Assembly (NCBI GenBank): GCA_021521415.1
Contig: JAIQDT010001649.1
Location: 1 to 64,000 of the forward strand
Direction of reading: 5' to 3'
Source of the DNA: Bidens hawaiensis
Lineage: Eukaryota; Streptophyta; Magnoliopsida; Asterales; Asteraceae
Length of the DNA: 64,000 bases
Below the pieces are notes generated by a model. It worked only from the letters and a program-made list of their open reading frames with translations, was not told the DNA's origin and did not search any database. Position 1 is the stretch's first letter. Each line of letters opens with the position of its first letter. A program made the translations under genes and the position numbers. This document shows, in pieces, positions 23,523-33,678 of the stretch.

Positions 23523-23811
23523 TAACAGGACCAAACATATAATAATATACGTCCCTCGAACTTAAGTAATCGGCATATTTTTAAGCGAAAGAATTAAAAT
23601 CAGATAGTTATTTCAAAGACATTTTTAAATTCAGTCGCCCCAGTCACTTTTATTCCTCAGGTAAATGGCTATCCTGTATGTCTACAGATGAACGACAGGA
23701 CTAAACATATAAATATATATGCCCCTCGAACTTAAGTAACCAACATATTTTTATGCGAAAGAATTAAACAAATTTTAAAAACACACGCACTTTTTTTTTT
23801 GTATTTTTGAC

Positions 23812-23824
23812 TTTTCTCCCTCTA
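23812..23824 (-). other. Polypurine tract-like site after RNase H
   Basis: The minus strand reads TTTAGAGGGAGAAAAG shortly after the RNase H stop. Copia polypurine tracts prime plus-strand DNA synthesis, and Sireviruses are known for extra purine motifs around here. It is not next to an LTR, so its use is only inferred. Confidence 0.4.
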
Positions 23825-23889
23825 AACCTGTGCAGAAATCATAACAGAACGAAAAAGATATTTATGTACAAATTTAACCTCAAAAAGAC

Positions 23890-24370
23890 TCAATCGTAAA
23901 AACATAGCATTTTAAGAAATCCCACAAGCACATTAAATCTGGCTATTCCGACCGGTTTTGTAAATAAGTCCGCCACATTATTATCGGTGTGAACTGGCTC
24001 AAGATGAATCAATTTTTGGTCGTAACAGTCACGAATAAAATTAATTTTGATGTCAATGTGCTTGGTTTTAGAATGCTGAACCGGATTTTTAACAATAGCA
24101 GCATCATTATCACAAAAAGATTGGAGTATCAAGAAATTCCAAACCATAATCCAGCAATTGATGTTGCATCCTGATGACCTGTGAGCTGCAGGCAGAAGCA
24201 ACAACATACTCAGCCTTAGCAGTGGATGTGGACACCATTTGTTGTTTCTTGCATTGCCATAAAATGAGTCGATCACCCAAGAATTGACATCCAGCAGACG
24301 TAGATTTCCTGTCAATATCATCACCTCCATACTTGCTGTCAGCAAAAACATATAAATCAAATTCTAAGTT
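23890..24370 (-). pseudogene. Copia RNase H of the Sirevirus-like element
   Basis: The minus-strand frame contains DNDAAIVKNPVQHSKTKHID and HTDNNVADLFTKPV, the conserved C-terminal half of copia RNase H, which degrades RNA in the RNA-DNA hybrid. The N-terminal part has a frameshift near 24190. It follows RT directly. Confidence 0.85.
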
Positions 24371-25400
24371 TTTTTGGATACCAAAGACCTAGCTTCGGCT
24401 GCCCTTTCAGGTATCTAAAAATGCGTTTAACAACAATTAAATGAGAAAGTTTAGGATTAGCCTGAAAGCGCGTGCATTAACAAACTGCAAACATGATGTC
24501 TGGGCGGCAGGCAGCAAGATACATCAGGGATCTGATCATTGATCGATAGTACGTTTGATCTACGGAGTTCCCTTCAGGATCAGATGAAAGAATAGGTCTT
24601 TCTGCCATAGGATTCGTCGCACTCTTGGAATCTTGGAACTCGAACTTAGCCAACATGTCCTTGACCTGATGTAGTATAATACCGGTCGAGCTCTGACGAA
24701 CCTATAACCCCAAAAATGTTGTCATCTCTCCCAAAGAACTCATCTCAAATCTCTTCTTCATTACTTCTTCAAATTCAGAACAAAGAGCAGTACAGGTGGA
24801 GCCAAAAATTATATCTTCTACCTAAATCTGAACCAAAATCAGATCCTTTCCGATAATCTTAATGAATAAGGTCTGATCGATGGTTCCTTGCTTATACTCA
24901 TGCTCTAGTATATGAGCCGTCAACGTTGCATACCATGCCCGAGGAGCCTGTTAAAGGCCATAAAGAGCCTTGTCTAACTTGTAGACGTGAGAAGGATGCT
25001 TTGAGTTAATAAAACCCAGTGGATGGTCCACATAAATCTCCTCCTTCACTTCTCCATACAGAGACATCGTCTTGACATCCATTTGATAAACCGTGAACCC
25101 CATGTAGGAGGCATATGCCAGAAAATCCGAATGGCCTCAAGACGAGCCAATGGAGCATACACTTCAGTGTAATCCAAGCCTTCAACATGACGAAAACCAT
25201 GAACAAGCTGCGCTTTGTTACTAACAATAACCCCAGTATCATCTTGCTTGTTATGAAAAACCCATCTTGTATCTAAAGCCTTCTTCCCAACGGGCAACTC
25301 AACCAACCTCCAAACCTTGAGTTTCTGAAACTGATTCAGGTCGTCACGCATGGCGTCCACCCAGCTTGGTTCTTGCAAAGTCATCTCAACGGACTTAGGT
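24371..25400 (-). pseudogene. Copia reverse transcriptase of the Sirevirus-like element
   Basis: The minus-strand open stretch 25384-25046 begins EPSWVDAMRDDLNQF and has NKAQLVHGF and ARLEAIRIF, the N-terminal fingers of copia RT. The rest (25040-24371) is recognisable in shifting frames, with YVDHPLGF, LDKALYGL and YYRSMIRSLMYL. The catalytic Tyr-x-Asp-Asp motif at about 24823-24812 reads stop-V-E-D, so the enzyme is dead. There are multiple stops. Confidence 0.85.
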
Positions 25401-25779
25401 TCAATCTAAGAGATGAAACAAGAATACAAACAATTGTTGATATGTCCTGTTTGACTTATGGTTCAAACGCCAGTTTCAAGGGGACCAATGACATTTTCGA
25501 TTGGATGATCCCGTTGAATTCTTATCGGAATGGAGTGATCGGGAACGGAACAGTTAGCCGGTATATTTGTTGGATCTTCAAGGATTTTAGAGGGAGGGTT
25601 CTTCCATCTAGGTGCCGCAGTACTATGCGAGTACGAGATACTGACAATGTACTCATTTGGTATGACATCTAGGAATAGAGTGCTACCAAAAATTTGACGA
25701 ATGACACTCTCCTCTTCAACTGGTTAAACATCGGCTACGGAAATCTCTTGTGAAAACACAGTTCAGTAACTCTTTCTTG
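25401..25779 (-). pseudogene. Decayed integrase-RT linker
   Basis: Between integrase and RT the minus strand is full of stops in all frames, as expected for the poorly conserved linker of a decayed copia pol. Nothing else was recognised. Confidence 0.5.
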
Positions 25780-26674
25780 TCAATTTGCAGACAACGGCTG
25801 AGTAATGTCCAATGATTTAGACGGGTCTACACTCAGCACTGGAGATTTTTGAAAATCATTAGAGATGTCATTTTCATCATCAACAAAATTAGAAGTCCCT
25901 ACACCTGAGTTTTCTGCATCAACAACTGGAAACACATTAAATGGCTTAAACAGTTCATTATAATCGAATAACCAGTCAGGACCAACACGAGCATCTAGGT
26001 CATTCTCCTCTAGCCAACGCACATCATAAGATTCCACAATCGGCTTCGTTGCCTTGTTGTAGACTCTGTAGGCAGTGTGACCCGCATATCCAACAAAATA
26101 GAAATCATCGGCCTTGGCTCCAAACTTTGGAGTCGATTCAAGATTTAGGAGAGTACACGAATATCCAAAGGCTCGAAAGTGTGCTACAGTAGGCTTGTAA
26201 CCATAGACGACTTCATAGGGAGTCTTCATCTCTAATTTGTTGATCAACACCCGATTTTGAACATAATATGCAGTGTTGACTGCTTTAGCCTAGAAGAACA
26301 AAGGTGACTTCGAATCACATAACATAGTTCGTGCAGCTTCGATCAAAGTTCTGTTCCTTCTTTCAGCAACGCCATTTTGCTGTGGAGTATGAGCTGAGCT
26401 GTATTGTCGAAGTATTCCCTTTTTGGCACAAAAATAATTCAACGTTGAGTTCTTAAAATCCGTTCCGTTATCACAGTGAATCCCTTTTAGCTTCATATTC
26501 AGTTGATTCTCCATAAGCACTACAAAGCACTTTATCAATTTTGCAGTTTCACTCTTATTTGACAAGAAAAACACCCAAGTAAAACGTGAGTAGTCATCAG
26601 TAATAACTAGACAATAAGAACTGCGAGAAAGACTCAGAACGTGAACCAAACCAAACAAGTCCATATGAAGCAGT
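25780..26674 (-). pseudogene. Copia integrase of the Sirevirus-like element, main part
   Basis: The minus strand starts MDLFGLVHVLSLSRSSYCLV at 26664, with TDDYSRFTWVFFL, HCDNGTDFKNS and QQNGVAERRNRTL, i.e. the D, D and E regions of the integrase core (26664-26290). A stop near 26290 is followed by KMKTPYEV-type C-terminal sequence (26250-25780; GYKPTVAHFRAFGYSC, FYFVGYAGHTAYRVYN). Integrase joins element DNA to the genome. The zinc-binding head is on the other side of the solo LTR at 26675. Confidence 0.85.
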
Positions 26675-28615
26675 TGTAAGACCCCGAATCCCAGGAATCC
26701 TACAGTTGGTATTCATCCAAAATACTTACAAAATACTTAAACTTAAAAACAGTTCATTTCATTAAATCAACCAATTCAGAGTGTAATTCAGCGGAAAACC
26801 ATAATTAATAAAATGAGTTCCTAAAACCACTTTAAATATGTTTGATAAAACTTTTTAAAAGAAATGTTTAATAATGAAATCCCCCATCCACGTGTGCCCT
26901 TCACCGCCCAAGTAGCTTCGTGCACGTCCAAGCGATAAGGCATCCTCCTCTTAACCTGAAACTCACATTAACATGCATACAAAGTCAGCTTGAGCTGGGT
27001 GAGTTCATGTTTTAATAAATAACATCAATAATAATAATAATAATAATCATAATAGTCATTCCAAAGGTTTTAAACTATAAAAGGGATACATCAGTTAGTC
27101 CATCATCTTCAATAAATAATCATCCTTATATATATATATACATACATATATATAAAAATCTTTATAAGTGCATCCCTATATATATATATAACATCCAAGT
27201 AATAACATCAGGGTTGAGCAAATGTACAACCCAAACACGTAACATCTCATCAACGTATGCAAACACGAAGTAGGCATACGTAACATCCGTAGTCGATAAC
27301 GACTACTAACATCGCCAAATATTGGCTATACAATAATACATACATACATACTATAACATCCCAAGGCCTACCATATACAAGCAAGCCTATATAAAATAGT
27401 TTAAACGTTTCATCAAGCAAAATCGCTTAAGTGTGCATGCTAGCCCAAAACTTTAAAAGAGTTAAAAAGGGGCATCATGAACTCACCTGGCACAAGACAC
27501 GTGTTCACCACGAGCTAGAGAATCCCTAAGTAATCCCAAAACTCAAACACCTGTCGGTTTACATTCAAACATTACTAACGACATCGAGATGACTCGTTTA
27601 TCCTATGGGACGTTCTAACATGGCTCGAGTTATCTAAAATCTCGACCTCATAAAAATCAATCACAACAGCCCCCGAGGCCTTACATTCACCCAAACGACC
27701 CTTAGATACCCCCGGGAATAAAAAATTCCCAATTTACCCCCTGAAGCACTCGGTGACACTAACACGCGTGTTTAAGAGTCGTTTAGGCCGTTAACATCCA
27801 ACTCAGCCCCGTGTGGACCCAATAAGATAAAATCACAGCCAACAAGTCCACACAACGCTACACGAGTTAAATGGGTCGGTAACTCGCAAGTACAACGCAC
27901 CAACTATTCAATAAACGCAATTGCGCGTTGTACCGACCCGTTTGAGCAACCGACAACCAATTCAGCCCCATAACTTATAAAAATGATTTTTCAACAGCCT
28001 GTACATCAAACCAAGTTCCCCCGAGCTGAATTGGTCGTCAATCACTTCAACCCATGCGTTAAACGCATCAAACTACAATTCTTGTCAACCGAGCACGAAC
28101 AATCAAACTACAACTAGTTGACCAAACTAATGGACACCAATGAACATGATTTTTAAGTATGATATACTAGACATACCTAGGAAGATTTTGGTGCAAAAAC
28201 CTCACCCAAAAAAGTCCCGGAAATGCTCAATTGGACAGCCACCCGGTAAGCCTACAACACGCAATTTAACGATTAATACGCGTGATATAAGAGTTAATTA
28301 AGGTGTAAAAGACTTGGGGAATCGTAGTACTAACCTTTAATTGATGTTTTGCGCTCACGACTTGGCTGGAAAAAGGAAAATCATAGGGGGGGGGGCCTTC
28401 TTGTTGCCGATCGGAATCGGGGGGGGGGGGATTAGGGTTTGTTTATGTTATAAACATTTTTCACATCCAGCCCCTCAAGTTATAAAGAATTAACATTTTG
28501 GTTGATAAGTTAAATGTTTTAATGTACCGGGATGACGAGAAGGTTTCCGAGAAATGTCGGTTTTCCCGAGAAATATACAAACTTTACAACCTTAAATCTT
28601 TAAACCGTAAATTAA
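26675..28615 (-). mobile_element. Tekay-like gypsy solo LTR in minus orientation, one end eroded, inside integrase
   Basis: The left end TGTAAGACCCCGAATCCC is the reverse complement of the family 3' end. At the right the homology stops in 'aaccgtaaattaa', about 11 bases short of the expected end, and no target duplication is left, so that junction was deleted. Relative to 20944-23522 it also lacks roughly 600 bp (the part with 'gctgatgcggg'). Two runs of 11 G (28386-28396 and 28420-28430) occur in it. The donor-like motif is at 27488-27485 and the acceptor at 26957 on the minus strand. Confidence 0.85.
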
Positions 28616-28795
28616 GGAAATCGTATTGACCGGTTTTGGCTTGTGAGATTTACGATGATGTTTTCCTAAAGAACAAGCCACACATTTCTCAATTGTTACA
28701 AAATCTTTAACAGGAAAACCACGGACTATGTCGTTTTTAGCAAGACGGTTCAAAGTTTGGTCATTTGCGTGACCGAGAAGACGATGCCAAAGCAT
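28616..28795 (-). pseudogene. GAG-pre-integrase / integrase zinc-binding head (copia)
   Basis: The minus strand reads MLWHRLLGHANDQTLNRLAK and, later, CVACSLGKHHRKSH. This is the His-His-Cys-Cys head that precedes the copia integrase core. It runs into the eroded end of the solo LTR at 28615 and resumes at 26674. Confidence 0.85.
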
Positions 28796-28825
28796 GGCAT
28801 TGTGTTACGACACTTTTGAAAATAT

Positions 28826-29240
28826 TCATGTAATTTCATCTGGAATATTTTTGTTCATATCAATCACGTATGCATTATCTTTTCTTTGTGATCGAACAAG
28901 AACCCAATCTTCTGGTATAATGATACCAGGTTTCAAAATCAGACACTCTTTTTTAGTGAAATGAGTTGAAGAACCTTTATCACAAATCTGCGAGACACTG
29001 AGCAGAATGTGTTTCAACTCCAGAACATAATTCACATTCTCAAACTTAAGAACACCATTACTTACAGTCCCCTTCTGTGTAATCTTTCCCTTCTCTCCTC
29101 CCGTAAAGGAAACATACCCTCCATTGAAGATTTGAATGTCGTGCGGTTGAGAGATGTCTCCTGTCATGTGCCTGGAACAACCACTATCAACATACAAGGT
29201 TCTGATGATATTCCTTCATAGTTGTTCCCACACGATGTGC
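28826..29240 (-). pseudogene. Copia protease
   Basis: MYVDSGCSRHMTGDI (from 29197) contains the Asp-Ser-Gly catalytic triplet and the SRHMTG motif of copia aspartic protease, followed by GGEKGKITQKGTV and ILLSVSQIC, the flap and second lobe. It cleaves Gag-Pol. An in-frame stop just upstream (29235-29200) separates it from gag. Confidence 0.85.
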
Positions 29241-29244
29241 GAGA

Positions 29245-30485
29245 TTAATTAGTTTTAGGTACCCGGTCCATAGTCGTTCTAGGTAGGCCTGATTTATTCA
29301 AACGTGTCACGGATTGCCATGACTTGTCTTCCTTATTATCAAAGATCGAACAGGAAGTTTTTGATGACTTGGTCACCAGAGATTTAGGCAACCATTTATA
29401 ATTAGGTTTTAAAATTTTATTATTTGCATAAACGGTTGACCTAGTCTCCAGTTTGTGGACGGAAGACACATTTGACTTTGACTTCTTGAACGATTTCGAT
29501 TTTGAGGCCCATTTGGGTTTCGGAGCCAAAACCGAGTTTCCATCACGCTTTTGAAATGATGTAGGCTTGGCCTGATGGGAACTTAACCTGTCAGCCTTTT
29601 TTCTTCTCCAATCACCGTCAGAGTGCTTTGCCTCATAATACCTTGTTTTATTAGAATTAAAATTTTTGAAGGTATTTCGAGGCATAGACCTCTGATAATA
29701 TCTATAATATGGGTCATACGGAAGGTGTGGAAAGTTTCTAGCAATGCAACCAGGAATGCCACAATTAAGACACGTTTGCCTTTTAACGAAAAAGTCGTAA
29801 TGGTCCATTCCTGGTCTTGCTCAGTTGTGTGAGCCTGTTTTTCCCGCTTTGGACTTAGCACTAATTTTTTACAATTATGAGTACAAGAACTTCCTTCTTT
29901 AACAAACTTGGGTGATAAATATTTATGCAAATTTTTATTTTTATTAAGTTTATTTGAAAGCAGATCACTACTTTTAGAAGTTTTAGTAAGATCAACCACA
30001 CAATTGTCTTTGCTCTTTAAAACAGAGCCCACACAAACATCAGTAGTAATAGAGTTCAAAATAGGAAAATTTAATAAAACATGAGAATTAATGTCAGTAT
30101 TTTTCAAAATAGGTGAATCATCATCCTCATCCGTCCAATCCTTAATAATTACTTCATCCGCATGTGAAGCAAATACATTAGTATCATTCACCCCAGATGT
30201 TGATTCAGTAGCGCTGACTGAACCAACAGCACCTTTGCCACTTGTAGTCGGCTTACCATACTGCATGAACTTTTCCATTTCTTCCTCTTCTTTGGTAAAA
30301 GGAAGTCCAGTGTAGTTGTCATTATACGGAGGGGGAACCATACTGTACCCAATACCCACACCCTTATTTTCTTTCCATTTTAACTGTTTTTCGATCATGG
30401 TCTCAACAACAGCACTAGAGACATTGAATTTATTAAAATTAAATTCAGCATATTCAAATTTATTAGTTAATTTGGCAATCTCCAA
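29245..30485 (-). pseudogene. C-terminal gag region with second zinc-knuckle-like motif
   Basis: Two overlapping minus-strand frames, 30485-29830 and 29808-29245, are one coding region with a frameshift near 29820. The first is acidic and Ser/Lys-rich; the second has RQTCLNCGIPGCIARNFP, a zinc-knuckle relic lacking its His and last Cys, and a basic Ser/Lys-rich tail. A long gag with this extra domain fits Sirevirus-like elements. Confidence 0.7.
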
Positions 30486-30524
30486 CTTAGAAGCATCTAA
30501 CTCGGCGGTTAGTTTGGAAATTTT

Positions 30525-31102
30525 CTATTTAGCATCTAAGTGGTGACAACATTTTATGCTGAAATCGAATTGAAGTTTTGAGAAATCCTTTTGTTGTGCC
30601 TCTAGTTTTTCTTTTAGGGATTTTTCAAGTTTCTTAAGGGCAAGGTTATCATGTTTTACTCCCTCCATTTCTCTAAGTAGATTACTATTATGAGAATTAT
30701 ATAGATCCACTTTATTACCACAAGATTTAGAACACAGTTCAGAACCTACCTCAGATGAGCTAGAAGAGGTGAAGGCCATGAAAGCATATTGAAGGTCCTT
30801 CACTTTCTCCTCGGCAACATATTCTTCTTCATTACACCAATATTGGAAAAGTTGGTAGTCTGATTGCTGATGTTTAGTGCTGCCATCTGATCATTCCAAG
30901 AAAACTGTTGAGCTACCAATCGCTCACCTTCACCCGAACCAGCTACATTCTCTCCTCTAACACTGATCATTGGAACCAATGCCTTTTCCCTGTTTCCCTC
31001 CTTGGCAGGATTTGTGCATTCATGAGCGAAGTGACCCGGCTCATGACAACTATAGTATCTCAGAGTATCCTTGTTGAACACCACCTTCTGATTAGCATGC
31101 AC
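30525..31102 (-). pseudogene. Middle gag region with zinc knuckle and coiled coil
   Basis: From 31102: YYSCHEPGHFAHECTNP is a CCHC zinc knuckle (with its first Cys changed to Tyr or shifted), used for RNA binding in Gag. From 30803 comes a predicted coiled coil (GVKHDNLALKKLEKSLKEKL). Stops at 31103-31105, 30800 and 30525 interrupt it, and one frameshift joins the parts. Confidence 0.75.
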
Positions 31103-31105
31103 ATT

Positions 31106-32299
31106 CTAGTTATTTCTGCATGTTCTCTTGGTAAACTTCTTTGCTCTAAACACTGCCATGGCTATTTGCCAAGAGATATCCATTTCCTCCACATCATCAG
31201 GACGGATCTGATCCAGTTCAGCAGCTGTAATAGGTTGAACCAGATCTCTAGTAAGAAAAGCATTGTAGCAGTTCATAAAACCTGCCATCAAAGCAATGTT
31301 TTCTTGAGTCTCTTTCGAAATAGTGGGAATCTGAGTAGGAGGCTGGCTGGAGGTAGTAGTAGAAGCTTGTGGCTTGGTTGCAGGAGCTGGTAGTTGGAAG
31401 AAAATGGGAGTAGGTTGTGGTGGTTGTGGAGTGAATTGGCCTTGAGCAGACTTAAACATTGAGAAGTTCTTCTGACGCTGCTGTGGCGGAGCATACTGGC
31501 CCTGAGAGGATTTAAACACAGAGAAGCTGTCTTGTGAGATGAGAGCATTGTTAGAAGCAACACTATAGCCGGCCACATTGTAAGAGTTGGCATGATTAAT
31601 GGAACGCTGCTTATCATCCATATCACAAGCCTTAATGATCGCCATAACTTTTGACAGGGTTAGCATGGCCAGATCTTTTGTGTTCTTGACGACAGCAACA
31701 TTCATGTCCCAGCTTTGTGGCAGGGAGTTGACCAGCTTGTTATTTATCTCAACAGTGGTCAGGTTTAGGTTGGCAGATCGTATTTCTGTCACCAATGATA
31801 TAAACCTATGAAGCTGTGTCTCTAAAGACTCTCCCAGGACATGATTGAACATGTTAAAGTTTTTTCGCAGGAGATCTTGTCGGCTTCTCGTCATATCCTC
31901 ATTACCCTCATATACCTCAATGAGGGCCTCCCACAGCGCCTTGGCAGACTGTAGCTCTCTGAATCCCAAGGCAATTTCAGGTGAAAGTTCCATTGTTAAT
32001 GTAGCGAGAGCCTTTTCATCTTCTTCGATTTTCTCAAAGCCTACGTCGACGTACATCTCGACAGGCTTTATCACCACTTCATCTGTATCCTCTCTCTGAT
32101 AAGTGATGATTTGGGGACCCCTGACGATGCTCCTCCAGATCTTTGTATCCTTCATCTTCACGTATTTTTCGAATTTGAACTTCCACTCGGCGAACCCCTC
32201 ATGAGACAATAGACGGGGTAGACGAGTAGCAGTTCCCATGATTGAGTCCAACTCTTGGTGTAGAGCAACATTTGAAGACGTATTGATTAATTGGTCCAT
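31106..32299 (-). pseudogene. Copia gag, N-terminal and central domain (397 codons open)
   Basis: The longest open part of this element. MDQLINTSSNVALHQELDSI starts the frame, the capsid-like UBN2/retrotran_gag domain follows (about residues 25-225; FAEWKFKFEKYVKMKDTKIW, ALWEALIEVYEGNEDM, RFISLVTEIRS, NSLPQSWDM), then a Gln/Pro/Ser-rich linker. Gag packages element RNA into particles. The ATG at 32299 is the first in frame after the leader. The open frame ends at a stop just before the zinc knuckle, so full-length Gag is not encoded. Confidence 0.85.
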
Positions 32300-32918
32300 C
32301 TTTCAATACAGTCCAATAACACACAAGCCCAACTAAATAGTAGCCGATGTGAACATAATCCAAAGCCCAACCAAATGAGCCCAATGCTTTCAAAAGCCCG
32401 CGAACCTTGACACAAACCGAGAACCTCGAAAAGTAGCCGAGAACTTTGATAATTAACCGAGAACTCTGATAAGTAACCGAGAACTCTGATAATTAACCGA
32501 GAACACTCAAAGTTTCCTGAGAACACCAGAATGTTGGCCGAGAACGAGAAGAACCAGCCGAAAAACACTCTGAAGTCACCAAGAACTATCAAAAGTGCCC
32601 GAGAACTCAACTAAATCACTGAAAACGATCACAAGTGCCCGAGAACTCAAACAAGAACCTAAGAATGATCAGAAATGCCAGAGAACCAATAAAACCAGCC
32701 GAAAATTATCAAAAATCATATGGTAGTCTTGAAGATTGAGTCAAATCTCGAGAATGAATGGATTTGAATTTAAATCAAAGAACAACCCAAATCATTTCTA
32801 AAAATGTCTAAAAAAACCCGAAGAACAGATGTTCTTCAGTTTCCAGAATCCTTCACCCAATTTTCAATCGTAAATCACCCTTAGAATCTTTGATATCACT
32901 CAAACCGAGCCAATAATA
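32300..32918 (-). other. Copia leader with short direct repeats
   Basis: Untranslated region between primer site and gag. At least ten copies of 'ccgagaac' or close variants, spaced about 20-30 bases, cover 32395-32690. No conserved ORF. The same word recurs upstream of the extra ORF (19680-19800). Confidence 0.7.
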
Positions 32919-32936
32919 GGTTATAGGCTCTGATAC
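32919..32936 (-). other. Primer binding site (initiator tRNA-Met) of the copia element
   Basis: The minus strand reads GTATCAGAGCCTATAACC directly after the LTR end GATGTTACA. TGGTATCAGAGC is the usual primer site complementary to the 3' end of initiator Met tRNA in plant copia elements. The first two bases are lost here or overlap the LTR. Confidence 0.75.
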
Positions 32937-33350
32937 TGTAACATCTAGGAAAAACCCATATTTATTCTGGGCTAAAGTTGTCAACTTTTAAAGTTGAAGG
33001 ATTAAAATAATCTCAAAGACAAGTGATGGAAAAATAAAATAAGAAAAAGAAAACATCTCATGTTAAGAAAGTGAGAAAATTTCATCCCACATGGAAACAA
33101 ACAAAGAAATGGAAGCTCTTTAAAAGGAACAAGTTTCCTTAGAAATGTTTCAATGTGACTAATCACTCTCCATAGTCCTAGCGGAGGGTGCGGAGCACCC
33201 GACGCGCACGCGCATGGTCACGGACTCGGACTCGGGCGATGGGCGTAATGTGGCGTTTTGATGGCTCAGTTTGCACTTCGCACGCTTGCATCGCCACGAG
33301 CCGCATAAGGGCCGCTTTAGTATTTTTGGAAAATGTAAGTATGACCAACA
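32937..33350 (-). repeat. 5' LTR of the Sirevirus-like copia element, about 414 bp
   Basis: In minus orientation it starts TGTTGGTCATACTTAC (33350) and ends CCTAGATGTTACA (32937), next to the primer site. It includes a GC-rich stretch (33180-33310). The boundary at 33350 is inferred from the TG start, since the matching 3' LTR was not found and no target duplication can be checked. An alternative start near 33153 is possible. Confidence 0.55.
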
Positions 33351-33405
33351 ATTGGCAAGTTATCAAAGACGAAGGACTAAAAGTGAAAAATCTGATTCCA
33401 GGACC

Positions 33406-33654
33406 CATTGCGCTACGCGATGAGCCCAGGAACAGCATCATCGCGCTACGCGATGCTCTTCCCCAGATTTCAGAAAAAAGAGGGCGCCGCGCTGCGGGAT
33501 GACCAATGGTTAAGGGGCATCGCGCTACGCGATGACCCCATTAAGCAACCGATGCCACGTGTCCAGCCACGTGTCAATACGTGGCAGCAACTCAATAATT
33601 GTGGCGTCGTGCTACGCGATGCCCTAAGAAAAGGGACCATCGTGCTACACGATG
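33406..33654 (+). promoter_or_regulatory. Six palindromic CATCGCG-CTA-CGCGATG boxes upstream of the TATA box
   Basis: Copies at 33406-33422, 33439-33455, 33485-33501, 33518-33534, 33605-33621 and 33638-33654. Copies 2 and 4 are perfect 7-bp dyads around CTA. The last, CATCGTG-CTA-CACGATG, is changed in both arms and is still a perfect dyad. They lie 16-264 bp upstream of the TATA box, where the LTR enhancer should be. Binding by a dimeric factor is inferred only. Confidence 0.7.
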
Positions 33655-33669
33655 GTGCTTAATTTCGAC

Positions 33670-33678
33670 TATAAATAG
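33670..33678 (+). promoter_or_regulatory. TATA box of the gypsy LTR
   Basis: TATAAATAG in an otherwise GC-balanced stretch, 16 bases after the last palindrome. Transcription would start about 30 bases downstream, near 33700-33710. Confidence 0.7.

Larger units (their letters stand above)
20838..23770. repeat. About 170-bp direct duplication, first copy split by a solo LTR
   Basis: Copy 1 runs from about 20849 to 20943 and resumes at 23528 to about 23599. Copy 2 is about 23601-23770. Both have 'cagatagttattt', 'attcagtcgcccca', 'caggtaaatggctatcc', 'atatgcccctcgaacttaag' (copy 1 'atacgtccctcgaactt') and 'gcgaaagaattaaa'. Removing 20944-23527 restores a clean tandem pair. It lies between RNase H and the extra ORF. 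Confidence 0.8.

Noticed and set aside
33188..33502. GC-rich overlapping open frames on both strands
   Set aside because: They lie in LTR sequence rich in CpG palindromes; no domain and no codon bias towards either frame.
33406..33654. Regularly spaced palindromes that recall a CRISPR array
   Set aside because: Spacing is irregular, the sequence is eukaryotic LTR DNA, and no cas gene is present.
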